A DNA stretch of 37,670 nt from Ruminobacter amylophilus (GCF_900115655.1 NZ_FOXF01000021.1:1-37670), one strand, 5' to 3'. Shown: positions 1 through 7,600, counted from the stretch's first letter. A program made the numbers and translations. The notes: generated by a model not told the origin, from the letters alone.

Positions 1-1
1 G

Positions 2-544
2 AAATACATTGATGAATATTCAGTAGATAAGACTACGGGACTGAAAAATAAAACAGTAACAACACAAACAGAGCTTAATTTAGAAAAAATATCAGAAGAT
101 GAAGCTTTAGACGGATATTATCTCATTGTCACGTCAGAGACCCAGTTGTCACTTTCTGAAGTTATTTCCAAATACAGAGGGTTGTGGCGTATAGAAGAAT
201 CTTTCAGAATTACAAAAACAGACCTGAAAGGAAGACCTGTATTTGTGCGTACAAGGGAACATATAGAAGCTCATTTCCTTACCTGTTTCATTTCTCTCAC
301 CATGCTCAGAATGCTTGAGCTCAGATTGAAACATCAGTACTCCGGCAGGAAAATAATAGACGGATTAAATTCTGCCATGGCAACAGAATTGTCCAAGGAC
401 ATATATTCATTGAACAAAAGAGAGTCTGTAGTGGATGAGTTGGATAAAATCCTGGGGATCAAATTTGACTCCAGATATGTGAGGATTGAAGATTTAAACC
501 GCTATCATTCAAAAATACTAAAATCGATGTACACAACACCTTAA
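2..544 (+). CDS. IS1634-like (IS4 superfamily) transposase, C-terminal part
   Basis: The reading frame is open from base 2 to the stop at 542-544, so the window edge removes the 5' end. The visible part carries the C-terminal DDE-transposase signature: a tyrosine followed by RGLWRIEESFR and a lysine (about 180-225), with the glutamate expected to be the third acidic catalytic residue. A segment of the form RPVFVRTREHIEAHFLTCF follows, as in IS1634/IS4 transposases. These enzymes cut and paste insertion sequences. The first two catalytic acids lie outside the window, so activity cannot be judged. A terminator-like hairpin follows at 671-700. The family call is from recognition of the signature; the exact IS group is uncertain. 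Confidence 0.8.
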   Translation, partial: KYIDEYSVDKTTGLKNKTVTTQTELNLEKISEDEALDGYYLIVTSETQLSLSEVISKYRGLWRIEESFRITKTDLKGRPVFVRTREHIEAHFLTCFISLTMLRMLELRLKHQYSGRKIIDGLNSAMATELSKDIYSLNKRESVVDELDKILGIKFDSRYVRIEDLNRYHSKILKSMYTTP

Positions 545-670
545 AAGCTCGTTTTTGGCTTAAATACAGGGTTTGTCACCGATTAAGTATCAAACTTTGG
601 AAAAAAATCCTCGAAGTAATCCATGAAAAGCTCGGTGAAAGAGAGGCATAATGCGGGATTGAATTGAACA

Positions 671-700
671 ACAGGAGGTTATAGATGCCTCCTGTTTTCT
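671..700 (+). terminator. Rho-independent terminator after the transposase
   Basis: An 8-bp perfect stem (ACAGGAGG at 671-678, CCTCCTGT at 688-695) is followed by TTTCTTCT. It lies 127 bases past the transposase stop. Confidence 0.65.
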
Positions 701-769
701 TCTCATTATTTGGTTATTCTTCTCATTTAGCTTGATTTGAGAAGAAACAAACGATTAATGAGAAGAAAA
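695..769. promoter_or_regulatory. Array of four TTCTTCTCA half-sites (nested inverted repeat)
   Basis: TTCTTCTCA occurs at 697-705 and 717-725, and its complement TGAGAAGAA at 738-746 and 759-767. Start-to-start spacing is 20, 21 and 21 bases, close to two DNA turns. The outer pair extends to a perfect 14-bp inverted repeat (695-708 with 756-769). It lies between the transposase and the gene at 861, about 90 bases before that start. It could be an operator for a cooperatively binding repressor or a mobile-element end; no function is proven. Confidence 0.5.
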
Positions 770-860
770 AAATAGTACAAAATAAGGCACTTATTGACTT
801 GCTATACCTTCGGTACAGAGCGAATATACAGTCATCGAGAACAACAACGGAGACTTAAAA

Positions 861-1148
861 ATGAGCAAGATGACAGAAAGAGCAAGAACCTACAGATTAC
901 CGAATCCATCCACTCCGGAGGATCTGGAATGCCGCTGGAGCAATACCTTAAGATTCGGTGATAAGGTGATCCTTGCAGGCCACTACTACAACGGAGCCGG
1001 CAAGCCATCCTACTACGGCGCAGTTTACGAGTTCCTCACCGAGGACACCGGCTGCGAGGCTGAGATCGGACTTCGCGAGGTAAGCGGCGTAGATTTCATG
1101 GACGAAGGTCATGCTCTTGAATGGGCGATGAAGAACGCCAACAATTAG
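861..1148 (+). CDS. Hypothetical protein, probable prophage gene (95 aa)
   Basis: The start ATG at 861 is preceded by CGGAGA at 848-853. The product is 95 residues, acidic, soluble, with no signal peptide or membrane segment and many aromatic and glycine residues (residues ~34-55 are rich in Tyr and Gly). I do not recognise the family. It is followed directly by a double terminator (1152-1204) whose near-copy precedes the phage terminase remnant at 3011. That suggests this gene and the phage genes were once adjacent. Its codon use is more GC-rich than that of the following ATPase cassette, in line with a different origin. Confidence 0.65.
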   Translation: MSKMTERARTYRLPNPSTPEDLECRWSNTLRFGDKVILAGHYYNGAGKPSYYGAVYEFLTEDTGCEAEIGLREVSGVDFMDEGHALEWAMKNANN

Positions 1149-1151
1149 TAC

Positions 1152-1204
1152 GGAGCTTAACGGCTCCTTTTTTATACCTAAAGAGATCGCTTCGGCGGTC
1201 TTTT
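1152..1204 (+). terminator. Double terminator, copy 1 of a 53-bp direct repeat
   Basis: Two hairpins in series. GGAGC-TTAAC-GGCTCC at 1152-1167 is followed by six Ts. GATCGC-TTCG-GCGGTC at 1185-1200 is followed by TTTT. The same pair, at the same internal spacing, recurs at 2929-2981 with differences only in the 5-base link between the hairpins. Confidence 0.8.
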
Positions 1205-1295
1205 GTTATGGAATCTACATCAGTTGATCTGTTTGAAAAAGAATAGTAAAATGGTATTACTTCCATGAAACGGAACTAATACAAAGGATAAAACA

Positions 1296-2414
1296 ATGAT
1301 TTTGATGAAGCTGAAACTTGATAACTACATGGCTTTCAATGACTTTGAGATGTCCATGACTTATGCAAAAAAAATCGTTGGAAACCAGATGACTGAATGC
1401 CTTAAGGATCATCTGAATTTCAGGTATAAAAAACTGAACATTCTTATGGGCGCCAATGCCTCCGGTAAAACCTCCATCGGCGGAATGCTATTGAACATTC
1501 TTAATTTCATTGCCAGGAAGGAATATGCCAGTATCGCTTCATGTATAAATGACTCTAAGAAAGATGCGAAATTTGAGATCCAGTTTGTCGTAAACGATGA
1601 CTTTTACAGGGTTTCCTCAATAATTAAAGGAAAAAAGGAAAGCAAAAACTATTCAAGCAGTGATTTTCTGATAAAAGTTGAGCAGACAGAAATCGGCAAA
1701 AGCGACACCTACGAAAAGACGTTGGAAAAACTGGATTCAAAATCAGACACCGGTTACTGCAACGACTACATCAGAGAACTGGAAAAAATTAAACCAATGT
1801 CATGGGCTTTTGAGTTTCCACGGGTCAGTGAAAATCTGGCTGCAAGCTATCCCCCAAAAAATGAAGAGAGATATCTGCAGATTCTGAAAAATACCCTACA
1901 GGCTCTGGATCCCCTTATCACGGATGTCGAAAAAGTAAAGGAAGTGAATGATACCTATGTTATCAAGATTGGCGGGAAACAGGTGATAATCAAAAACGGG
2001 ATCATTGTCGATGACGGGCTTCTTTCCAGCGGAACCAAAGAAGGTGTCAGTCTGGCAAATATGTTTGCAGCAATGGTAAGCGGAATGTATTCATTCTTTT
2101 ATTGTGATGAAAAGTTCTCGTTTATCCATTCCGACATTGAAAAGGCATTCCTGTCACTAATGGTGGAAAAGCTGGAAGGAGACAGACAGCTGTTCTTTAC
2201 CACTCATAATACGGACATTCTTGACATGAATTTTCCAAAGCACAGTTTTAATTTTTTGCGTAAGGAGATATTCGACGGAGTCTCTTATATTTCCGTCATC
2301 AATGCCGGAGATTACATCAAGAAAAACAGAGATTCTGTGAAGACTGCGGTTCAGAACGATCTGTTCTCATCCGCCCCTATGTTGGAAAAAATATTTGCAT
2401 TAACGGACATTTAA
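1296..2414 (+). CDS. ABC/OLD-type AAA ATPase, probable defence ATPase
   Basis: A 372-residue ATPase of the AAA_15/AAA_21 (SMC/OLD-like) kind. Walker A is GANASGKTS at residues 52-60. The ABC signature region is LLSSGTKEG at ~242-250. Walker B ends with D271-E272 after a hydrophobic strand, and the switch histidine is H304 (FTTHN). The insert at ~100-200 is charged and variable. Such ATPases act as sensors or motors paired with a TOPRIM effector in systems such as RloAB, PARIS (AriA/AriB), Gabija and OLD; the next gene, 3 bases downstream, is TOPRIM-like. The pair is enclosed by the 53-bp double-terminator repeat. The ATPase is intact. An anti-phage role is inference from architecture and prophage context. 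Confidence 0.75.
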   Translation: MILMKLKLDNYMAFNDFEMSMTYAKKIVGNQMTECLKDHLNFRYKKLNILMGANASGKTSIGGMLLNILNFIARKEYASIASCINDSKKDAKFEIQFVVNDDFYRVSSIIKGKKESKNYSSSDFLIKVEQTEIGKSDTYEKTLEKLDSKSDTGYCNDYIRELEKIKPMSWAFEFPRVSENLAASYPPKNEERYLQILKNTLQALDPLITDVEKVKEVNDTYVIKIGGKQVIIKNGIIVDDGLLSSGTKEGVSLANMFAAMVSGMYSFFYCDEKFSFIHSDIEKAFLSLMVEKLEGDRQLFFTTHNTDILDMNFPKHSFNFLRKEIFDGVSYISVINAGDYIKKNRDSVKTAVQNDLFSSAPMLEKIFALTDI

Positions 2415-2417
2415 ACG

Positions 2418-2914
2418 ATGAAAGCTTCCGGAATATTTCAATACTTTGTAGAAGGCGATGACGAAAAGAGATTAATTGAAGTTCTTAAGACCGACATGCG
2501 CCTGATTATCCCTGGTAAAGTCCAGATTTTGAATGTCGTGCAGGAAAGATTGACTGATCTGAAACTGAGAACATTACAGGATGGAACAACTTTAGTTTTT
2601 GTTTTTGATACCGACGTGGGAGATCCTACAATCCTTAATGAAAACATCAGAAAGGCAAAAAAATCTTCAAACATAAAGGATGTTTACAGGTGAAAAACAT
2701 CGAAGATGAGCTGATTAGAGCCATGGGACTGAAAAACATTGAAGAGTTGCTGCATTCAAAAAGTAAAAAAGATTTTAAAAGAGATATGCTCAAGGAGCGA
2801 AACCTAAAGAGTAAATTTGAGTTACATCATTTTGATATTCAAAAGCTCTGGGCTATGAATCCTGCAACGCCGTTTGATAAGATTACTAACCTTTCAAAGA
2901 AAATCAAACTCTAA
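2418..2914 (+). pseudogene. TOPRIM/RloB-like effector, split by a -1 frame change
   Basis: The frame starting at ATG 2418 encodes YFVEGDDEKRL (TOPRIM glutamate, residues ~9-19) and VFVFDTDVGD (TOPRIM D-x-D, ~60-69), then stops at 2691-2693. The -1 frame, open from a run of seven As (2658-2664 region) through GTG 2690 to 2912-2914, encodes QVKNIEDEL and SKSKKDFKRDML. From memory, related one-piece proteins continue from the strand after D-x-D into a segment like QVKNLEDEL, so this looks like one ~165-residue protein broken by an indel near 2682-2690. Two alternatives exist: programmed slippage at the A7 run, or two genes coupled by the GTGA overlap. The pair follows the ATPase by 3 bases, so both belong to one operon. 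Confidence 0.6.
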
Positions 2915-2928
2915 ATTAAACTACAACA

Positions 2929-2984
2929 GGAGCTTAACGGCTCCTTTTTTATACCATGAAAGATCGCTTCGGCGGTCTTTTTTT
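2929..2984 (+). terminator. Double terminator, copy 2 of the 53-bp direct repeat
   Basis: GGAGC-TTAAC-GGCTCC at 2929-2944 with a T6 tail, then GATCGC-TTCG-GCGGTC at 2962-2977 with a T-rich tail. It matches 1152-1204 and closes the ATPase/TOPRIM cassette. Confidence 0.8.
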
Positions 2985-3010
2985 TATGCCTGTAAGGAGG
3001 TGAAGGCAGA

Positions 3011-3495
3011 ATGGCAATGCGGAAACTAAAAAATACGTCCCCACCAGATTTCTGGCCAAGGGCTCGAAATACGATAATGCGGCTGCCGATTATGCGGTGA
3101 ACTTTATCGAATGTCTCTGCCACACCAAAGGAACCTGGGCGGGAAAGAAATTTGAACTTATCGACTGGCAGGAGCAGATCATCCGTGACCTTTTTGGAAC
3201 CTTAAAGCCAAACGGCTACAGGCAGTTCAATACCGCCTATGTTGAAATACCCAAGAAGATGGGCAAGAGTGAGCTGGCTGCCGCCGAGGCACAGCAGACA
3301 GTCCGCATCCGTCATCAGTGGCCGAATGGCACCAGAGCTACCTATGATTTGAAGCTCCTCGGCTATCAGATTATGTCCGGCTCTGCTGATGGTTTTATGC
3401 AGCTTAAGGTCTCAGGCAGACAGGCATCTGATGTTGTGTGGTCGAATGCCGATGTTGCTGAACAGACTCAGACTACTGAAAACGAAGGAGAATAA
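3011..3495 (+). pseudogene. Phage terminase large subunit fused by deletion to a tail protein end
   Basis: A strong ribosome site (AAGGAGGTG, 2993-3001) precedes ATG 3011, but the terminase frame begins one frame off, reading ETKKYVPTRFLAKGSKYDN from ~3022. An indel near the start therefore breaks it; the longest in-frame start left is GTG 3097. Residues up to about 3300 are typical of the terminase N-terminus (WAGKKFELIDWQEQIIRDLF, then PKKMGKSELAA as the Walker A-like P-loop). From about 3310 the sequence changes to a phage tail/major tail-like C-terminus (YDLKLLGYQIMSGSADGF, ending TENEGE). The usual portal, protease and capsid genes are missing between them, so several kb were deleted in frame. 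Non-functional as a terminase. Confidence 0.7.
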
Positions 3496-3497
3496 CC

Positions 3498-3803
3498 ATG
3501 TCTTATTTAGATCAAATCAAGGGGCTGAAATTCAAAGTCAGCAAGGTAACCGTTGACGGTGTGGACTTTTATCTGCGTGAGCTTTCAGGCAAGGCGCGTC
3601 TCGACTTTGAAAGCGAGAAGGATTTACAGCTTCGTGTCCTTAAGATGATGCATGCATCTCTTTGTGATGAGAACGGTAAACTTACCGAAAAGCCTAAGGA
3701 CTTTGAAGCCTTTATGGAATCAGTGCCGAACAAGGTACTGCTCCAGCTCGTTAATGCCTTCTCGGCTCTCAACATCACCAATGAGAACAACCTAAAAAAC
3801 TAA
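3498..3803 (+). CDS. Phage tail assembly chaperone (gpG-like)
   Basis: A 101-residue acidic protein starting at ATG 3498, two bases after the tail remnant stops. It resembles the tail assembly chaperones of siphophages: a short N-terminal beta part (residues 1-30) and a helical part with VLKMMHASLCDENGK and a C-terminal helix ending NITNENNLKN. In lambda-like phages this protein (G) is made together with a longer G-T form by -1 slippage, and it recruits tail tube protein to the tape measure. Here the last codons are CTA AAA AAC before TAA, a perfect slippery site. Position after a tail gene and before a tape-measure gene supports the call. Confidence 0.7.
   Translation: MSYLDQIKGLKFKVSKVTVDGVDFYLRELSGKARLDFESEKDLQLRVLKMMHASLCDENGKLTEKPKDFEAFMESVPNKVLLQLVNAFSALNITNENNLKN
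3794..3800 (+). promoter_or_regulatory. A_AAA_AAC programmed -1 frameshift site
   Basis: The heptamer A_AAA_AAC occupies 3794-3800 in the register of the upstream frame, immediately before the TAA at 3801-3803. The -1 frame is open from here to 4030. A weak 5-bp stem (GGGCA 3808-3812 with TGCCC 3841-3845) lies downstream and might help. Confidence 0.7.
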
Positions 3804-4030
3804 TCCGGGGCAGTTTTATATTCAGACTGGCGGTGAGAATTGCCCGTGAGCTTCACCGCCCAATCTCAGAAGTTCTGGAATACCCCACCACCGAGTTCAA
3901 TTACTGGGCAGTGGTTTTTCAGGAGGAATACTATGAGGCATATCCTCATGAAAGATATCGTGATGGAATGACTGAATCCGACTGTGCCGGAGAGATTGAG
4001 AAGTTTAAGAGAATGATGAATCGAAGGTAA
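3800..4030 (+). CDS. Tail assembly chaperone -1 extension (gpT-like)
   Basis: Reading on in the -1 frame from the slip site gives LIRGSFIFRLAVRIARELH at the start of the extension, then helices, ending at 4028-4030. The IARELHRPISEVLEYPTTE segment followed by an aromatic, acidic helix (NYWAVVFQEEYYEA) is typical of the T part of phage tail chaperones. A GTG at 3833 lies in frame but has no clear ribosome site, so expression as a G-T fusion (101 + 76 residues) is more likely than separate initiation. The tape-measure protein expected next is displaced to 7238 by an insert of about 3 kb. Confidence 0.65.
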   Translation, partial: LIRGSFIFRLAVRIARELHRPISEVLEYPTTEFNYWAVVFQEEYYEAYPHERYRDGMTESDCAGEIEKFKRMMNRR

Positions 4031-4068
4031 ATATCGATGACATAAAATGCATATTGGTTTAGTACTTT

Positions 4069-4103
4069 GCGGATTAACGTCAGATAAATGTTGAATAATC
4101 CGC
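4069..4103. repeat. Inverted repeat downstream of the tail chaperone
   Basis: GCGGATTA (4069-4076) pairs with TAATCCGC (4096-4103) around a 19-base loop. It lies in the 208-base gap before the AAA-ATPase gene and has no T-tail. It may mark the left edge of the inserted cargo or act as an operator. Confidence 0.3.
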
Positions 4104-4238
4104 GTATAGTCGTTAAATTAGATGGCAGAAAGAAAGGTTTTGACATCAGCGCCTTTTAAGTTCAATTGCATATCACGGATCAAAATTCTGTGCTGTGCTA
4201 AAATGGGGATGTCATGAAGTTCGGGGAGGTTAAGTGTT

Positions 4239-5897
4239 ATGGGCAATATTCTGAATCCTGGTAACGATAACAGCTTTATAAGACTGGTTAAATTCAAAGA
4301 TTCTGAAATTTTTGTAGATAAGACAGATTTTATAAAAGAAATGTCTGCAAAAATTAATGCTCAAAATCGTTTTTTTGCTGTTACCCGTCCTCGCAGATTT
4401 GGAAAAACCGTAACTGCGCATATGCTCTCAGCGTATTATTCCAAAGGGTATGCCGGACAAAAGATATTTGACGGTTTGAAAATTTCAGAGAATACCGGTT
4501 TTGCAGATCATCTTAATAAATACAATGTTATTTACATTGACATGAATTCTATAAAGGACAAGTTTATCTCGTATAAAGCCGACAAATCTCTCTACATCGA
4601 AGATATTGATGATCTGGTGGATTTTCTCCAGTATATGGTTATTCGTGATCTAAAGGAGAATAAAGAATACGCTGAACAAATCAGCAACGATCCGTTGATT
4701 GGAAAGAAGTCGTTGTCATCGGCATTGGAAGTTATATTCAAATACACCGGCGAGCCATTTATTTTAATTATGGATGAATGGGATCTGATATGCAGAGAGT
4801 ATCAAAATGAGCCGGCGCTACAAGAAAAATTTATAGAATTTCTGCGCGGTCTGTTTAAATCTGATGACGGTCTTAGTTGCTTTGCGCTTGCATATCTTAC
4901 CGGTATTCTTCCTATCAAAAAATACAACTCTCAGTCTGCGCTTAACGGTTTTGACGAATATAACATGCTTGCTCCTGGTGAGTATGCGACATACTTCGGG
5001 TTTACCGAGGATGAAGTTGCAGACATTGTAAAATCACCTAAATGCAAAGTGTCGCATCAGGAATTAAAGGAATGGTACGAGGGCTATAAAATCAAAGGCA
5101 TTGATATATACAACCCCAACTCCGTATGCAAGGCCGTGAGCCGAAACGAATGCATCAGCTACTGGAGCGGGACATCATCCAATGAAGAGTTTGTCCGCCT
5201 CATCAATACTGATTTTCAAGGCATAAAGGAAGACATCATCAACTTAATCGAAGGTGATGAAGTTACTTTCAGCTGTGCAAATTTCCAGAATGATATGGTA
5301 AACATCAAAGATAAAAATGATGTATTCAGTCTTCTGGTATGTCTCGGTTACCTTGGATGTGCAGAAACAAAAAATCAATATCGTAAAGTTGCCTATGTTC
5401 CGAATGCTGAAATCAAAGCAGTGCTGATGGATATTGTCAGAGAGCAGAACTGGTATGAACGAATGGAAACCATCAAACGTTCAGAAAACCTGCTCAAAGC
5501 CATCAAAGAACTTGACGGAACAACCGTAGCCACAATTATTCAGGAAATCCACAATTCATCAGCAGTATCTCTCCTCGATTACAACGATGAAGAATCTCTC
5601 ACATACTGCGTGATGACCGGGCTTTTATGGTCAACTCTTGATGATTACAGCTACCACCGGGAAGATCAGGCAGGAAAGGGGCGTGTTGATTTAGTGTATG
5701 AGCCGATAACAAGGAGACAGCCTCTTATTCTGATTGAGTTTAAGTATGACGACTCTGCCGAAGAAGCCATTAAGCAGATAAAGGAAAAAGAATATTTCAA
5801 ACGCTATGCCGGACAGTACAGAAATATCATACTTGTCGGAATAAATTACAGCACCAAGACCAAGGATCACCAGTGCCTGATTGAAAAACTGGATTAA
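4239..5897 (+). CDS. AAA-ATPase-like protein with C-terminal PD-(D/E)XK nuclease domain (DUF1703)
   Basis: A 552-residue protein. The start at ATG 4239 has GGGGAGG at 4223-4229. The N-terminus has VDKTDFI and the P-loop RPRRFGKT (residues 50-57), as in the AAA-ATPase_like family; Walker B is LIMDEWD (~176-182). The C-terminus has GKGRVDL and LILIEFKYD, giving D484...E500-x-K502, the PD-(D/E)XK nuclease core of the PDDEXK_9/DUF1703 domain. Length and both active sites are normal, so it should be functional. The family is common as multicopy genes in gut bacteria and its role is not settled; mobile-element or defence functions have been suggested. It sits in a prophage tail operon between chaperone and tape measure, so it is cargo. 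Confidence 0.85.
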   Translation: MGNILNPGNDNSFIRLVKFKDSEIFVDKTDFIKEMSAKINAQNRFFAVTRPRRFGKTVTAHMLSAYYSKGYAGQKIFDGLKISENTGFADHLNKYNVIYIDMNSIKDKFISYKADKSLYIEDIDDLVDFLQYMVIRDLKENKEYAEQISNDPLIGKKSLSSALEVIFKYTGEPFILIMDEWDLICREYQNEPALQEKFIEFLRGLFKSDDGLSCFALAYLTGILPIKKYNSQSALNGFDEYNMLAPGEYATYFGFTEDEVADIVKSPKCKVSHQELKEWYEGYKIKGIDIYNPNSVCKAVSRNECISYWSGTSSNEEFVRLINTDFQGIKEDIINLIEGDEVTFSCANFQNDMVNIKDKNDVFSLLVCLGYLGCAETKNQYRKVAYVPNAEIKAVLMDIVREQNWYERMETIKRSENLLKAIKELDGTTVATIIQEIHNSSAVSLLDYNDEESLTYCVMTGLLWSTLDDYSYHREDQAGKGRVDLVYEPITRRQPLILIEFKYDDSAEEAIKQIKEKEYFKRYAGQYRNIILVGINYSTKTKDHQCLIEKLD

Positions 5898-5988
5898 ATA
5901 GAAATGTATAAAATTTCGCAGAGTGAAACAAAATTAACAACCGCCCAATCCGACTTTTTTAGCACCAAAGTCAACAAAAAGTAAATAC

Positions 5989-6020
5989 TTGTTTAATATT
6001 CTGTAAAACATTCGTATAAT
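5989..6020 (+). promoter_or_regulatory. Promoter of the Sel1 lipoprotein gene
   Basis: A perfect -10 TATAAT at 6015-6020, with a weak TTG-rich -35 region upstream (5989-5998). The string CGTATAATCA, preceded by AAAAC a few bases upstream, also occurs in the promoter of the other Sel1 gene (minus strand, 13179-13206). Confidence 0.45.
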
Positions 6021-6074
6021 CAACTGCCTCCTACAAAAACAATAGCAAATATAACAGGATAAAAAGAAGAATAT

Positions 6075-7163
6075 ATGAAAATCATTAATTTAGCGCTTGC
6101 CGCCACCGCATTTTTAGCATTGACTACAGCTTGTACAAGTAGCCATGACACCGCTGATAATACTGTTGTTGAACAGACAGAACAGAAAGATACCCCGCCA
6201 ATTGATGAAAAAGCACGTGCACTTTACGACAAATGCAATAATCTAAACGATAGTGATGCGTGCTTTTATTTGGGGTTGGCGTACGACCATGGTGAAGGAG
6301 TAAAACAGGATTACAGCATGGCCGCCACCTATTATGAAAAAGCCTGTAACCTTGGTGATACCATCGGATGCTATAATCTTGGACTTTTATATGATAACGG
6401 TCAAGGTGTAAGACAGGATTACCAGAAGGCTAATCATTACTACCAAAAAGCTTGCGATAAGAATCACGGCTCAGGATGCTATAACCTTGGGGTTTCTTAC
6501 TACAAAGGTGAAGGCGTTAAACAGGATTATCGTCAGGCTAATAAGTATTTCCTGAAAGCCTGTGAGCTGAATAAGAGCTCAGCATGCTTTAACCTTGGGA
6601 ATTTATACTACAAAGGTGAAGGCGTAAAAAAGGATTTTAAGCAGGCCAATAAGTATTACCTGCAAGCCTGTGAGCTGAATGAGAGCTCAGGATGCATTAA
6701 CCTTGGAAATTCATACATCAATGGTAGAGGCGTAAAAAAAGATTTTAAGCAGGCTAATCAGTACTATCAAAAAGCCTGTAATCTGAATGACAGCACAGGG
6801 TGCTATAACCTAGGGGTTTCTTACAATAAAGGTAAAGGCGTTAAGCAGGATTATCATCAGGCGAATCACTACTTTAAAAAAGCCTGCGACCTGGATGACG
6901 GTGCCGGTTGCAGTGACTTAGGATATTCATACTCCCACGGTCAAGGCGCAAAACAGGATTTCCAGCAGGCCATGAACTACTACCAAAAATCCTGTGATTT
7001 AAAAAACGGAATGGGATGTGATAACGTTGGAGTTCTGTACAACAACGGTCAAGGTGTAAAACAGAACAAAAACACGGCCAAGTGGTACCACGGTAAAGCC
7101 TGTGATTTTGGCTATCAGCTAGGTTGTGATAACTACCGAAAATTAAACGAAAGAGGCTACTAA
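6075..7163 (+). CDS. Cysteine-rich Sel1-repeat lipoprotein (8 repeats)
   Basis: A 362-residue protein with a lipoprotein signal (hydrophobic residues 4-18, lipobox LTTAC, Cys20), so it should be lipid-anchored and face the periplasm or surface. After an acidic linker it has eight 36-residue Sel1 repeats plus a C-terminal cap. Each repeat has the form KACxLxxxxGCxNLGxxY and then GxGVKQDY. Two cysteines per repeat, spaced as in Helicobacter Hcp proteins, are expected to form disulphides. Sel1/TPR-like solenoids bind proteins or peptides; the ligand is unknown. Unlike most Sel1 proteins of the cytoplasm, the cysteine pairs point to an oxidising compartment. It has its own promoter and lies between phage tail genes as cargo. 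Confidence 0.85.
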   Translation: MKIINLALAATAFLALTTACTSSHDTADNTVVEQTEQKDTPPIDEKARALYDKCNNLNDSDACFYLGLAYDHGEGVKQDYSMAATYYEKACNLGDTIGCYNLGLLYDNGQGVRQDYQKANHYYQKACDKNHGSGCYNLGVSYYKGEGVKQDYRQANKYFLKACELNKSSACFNLGNLYYKGEGVKKDFKQANKYYLQACELNESSGCINLGNSYINGRGVKKDFKQANQYYQKACNLNDSTGCYNLGVSYNKGKGVKQDYHQANHYFKKACDLDDGAGCSDLGYSYSHGQGAKQDFQQAMNYYQKSCDLKNGMGCDNVGVLYNNGQGVKQNKNTAKWYHGKACDFGYQLGCDNYRKLNERGY

Positions 7164-7190
7164 CCTTTTCTGTCAAATCAAATAATGAGT

Positions 7191-7219
7191 AAAAGGATCT
7201 CCATGTGAGGTCCTTTTTT
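7191..7219 (+). terminator. Terminator between the Sel1 gene and the tape-measure remnant
   Basis: AAAGGATCT (7192-7200) pairs with AGGTCCTTT (7208-7216; one G-T pair), loop CCATGTG, tail of Ts to 7219. Confidence 0.65.
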
Positions 7220-7237
7220 GTTTTCAGGAGTTTCAAA

Positions 7238-7600
7238 ATGAACGACAGCACCATCAGGCTTTCTGCCGATACGTCTGCTCTGACTGATTCACTCAGCAAA
7301 ATTGCCGAAGAGATGACGGCCATGAAAGACGCTGTTTCATCCTCTGCTGCCGCCATGGGAGCAAACCTTGATGCATCCGCCAAACAGGCAGAAGCCACCA
7401 ATGCCGCCATCCACGGACTTGATGACAGCGTTAAGACTGTAACCGATTCAATTCAGGCACAGACCAAAACTGTTACTGACCTCGGTAGCGAGCAGAGCAA
7501 GGTAACAAAGGAAATCAGCAAGGCCTTAAATACTCAGAATTCCCAGCAGAAAGACGCCAATACCACTCTTTCGGCTAAAAATACAATGATTGACTCTCGG
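7238..7600 (+). pseudogene. Phage tail tape-measure protein, N-terminal fragment
   Basis: ATG 7238 follows CAGGAG (7225-7230). About 120 residues are alanine/serine/threonine-rich coiled coil (ADTSALTDSLSKIAEEM, later TKTVTDLGSEQSKVTKEIS), typical of the N-terminal end of a tape-measure protein, which normally has 600 or more residues. From about 7590 the frame is antisense to the gene at 7601-7921 and stops at 7774, so the rest of the tape measure has been lost. Its place after the G/T chaperone fits siphophage gene order once the 4031-7200 insert is removed. Confidence 0.65.

Noticed and set aside
4121-4216. 31-codon frame before the AAA-ATPase gene
   Set aside because: No ribosome site and no recognisable features.
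6874-7410. 178-codon minus-strand frame opposite the Sel1 and tape-measure genes
   Set aside because: Antisense to two well-supported frames and crosses their terminator.
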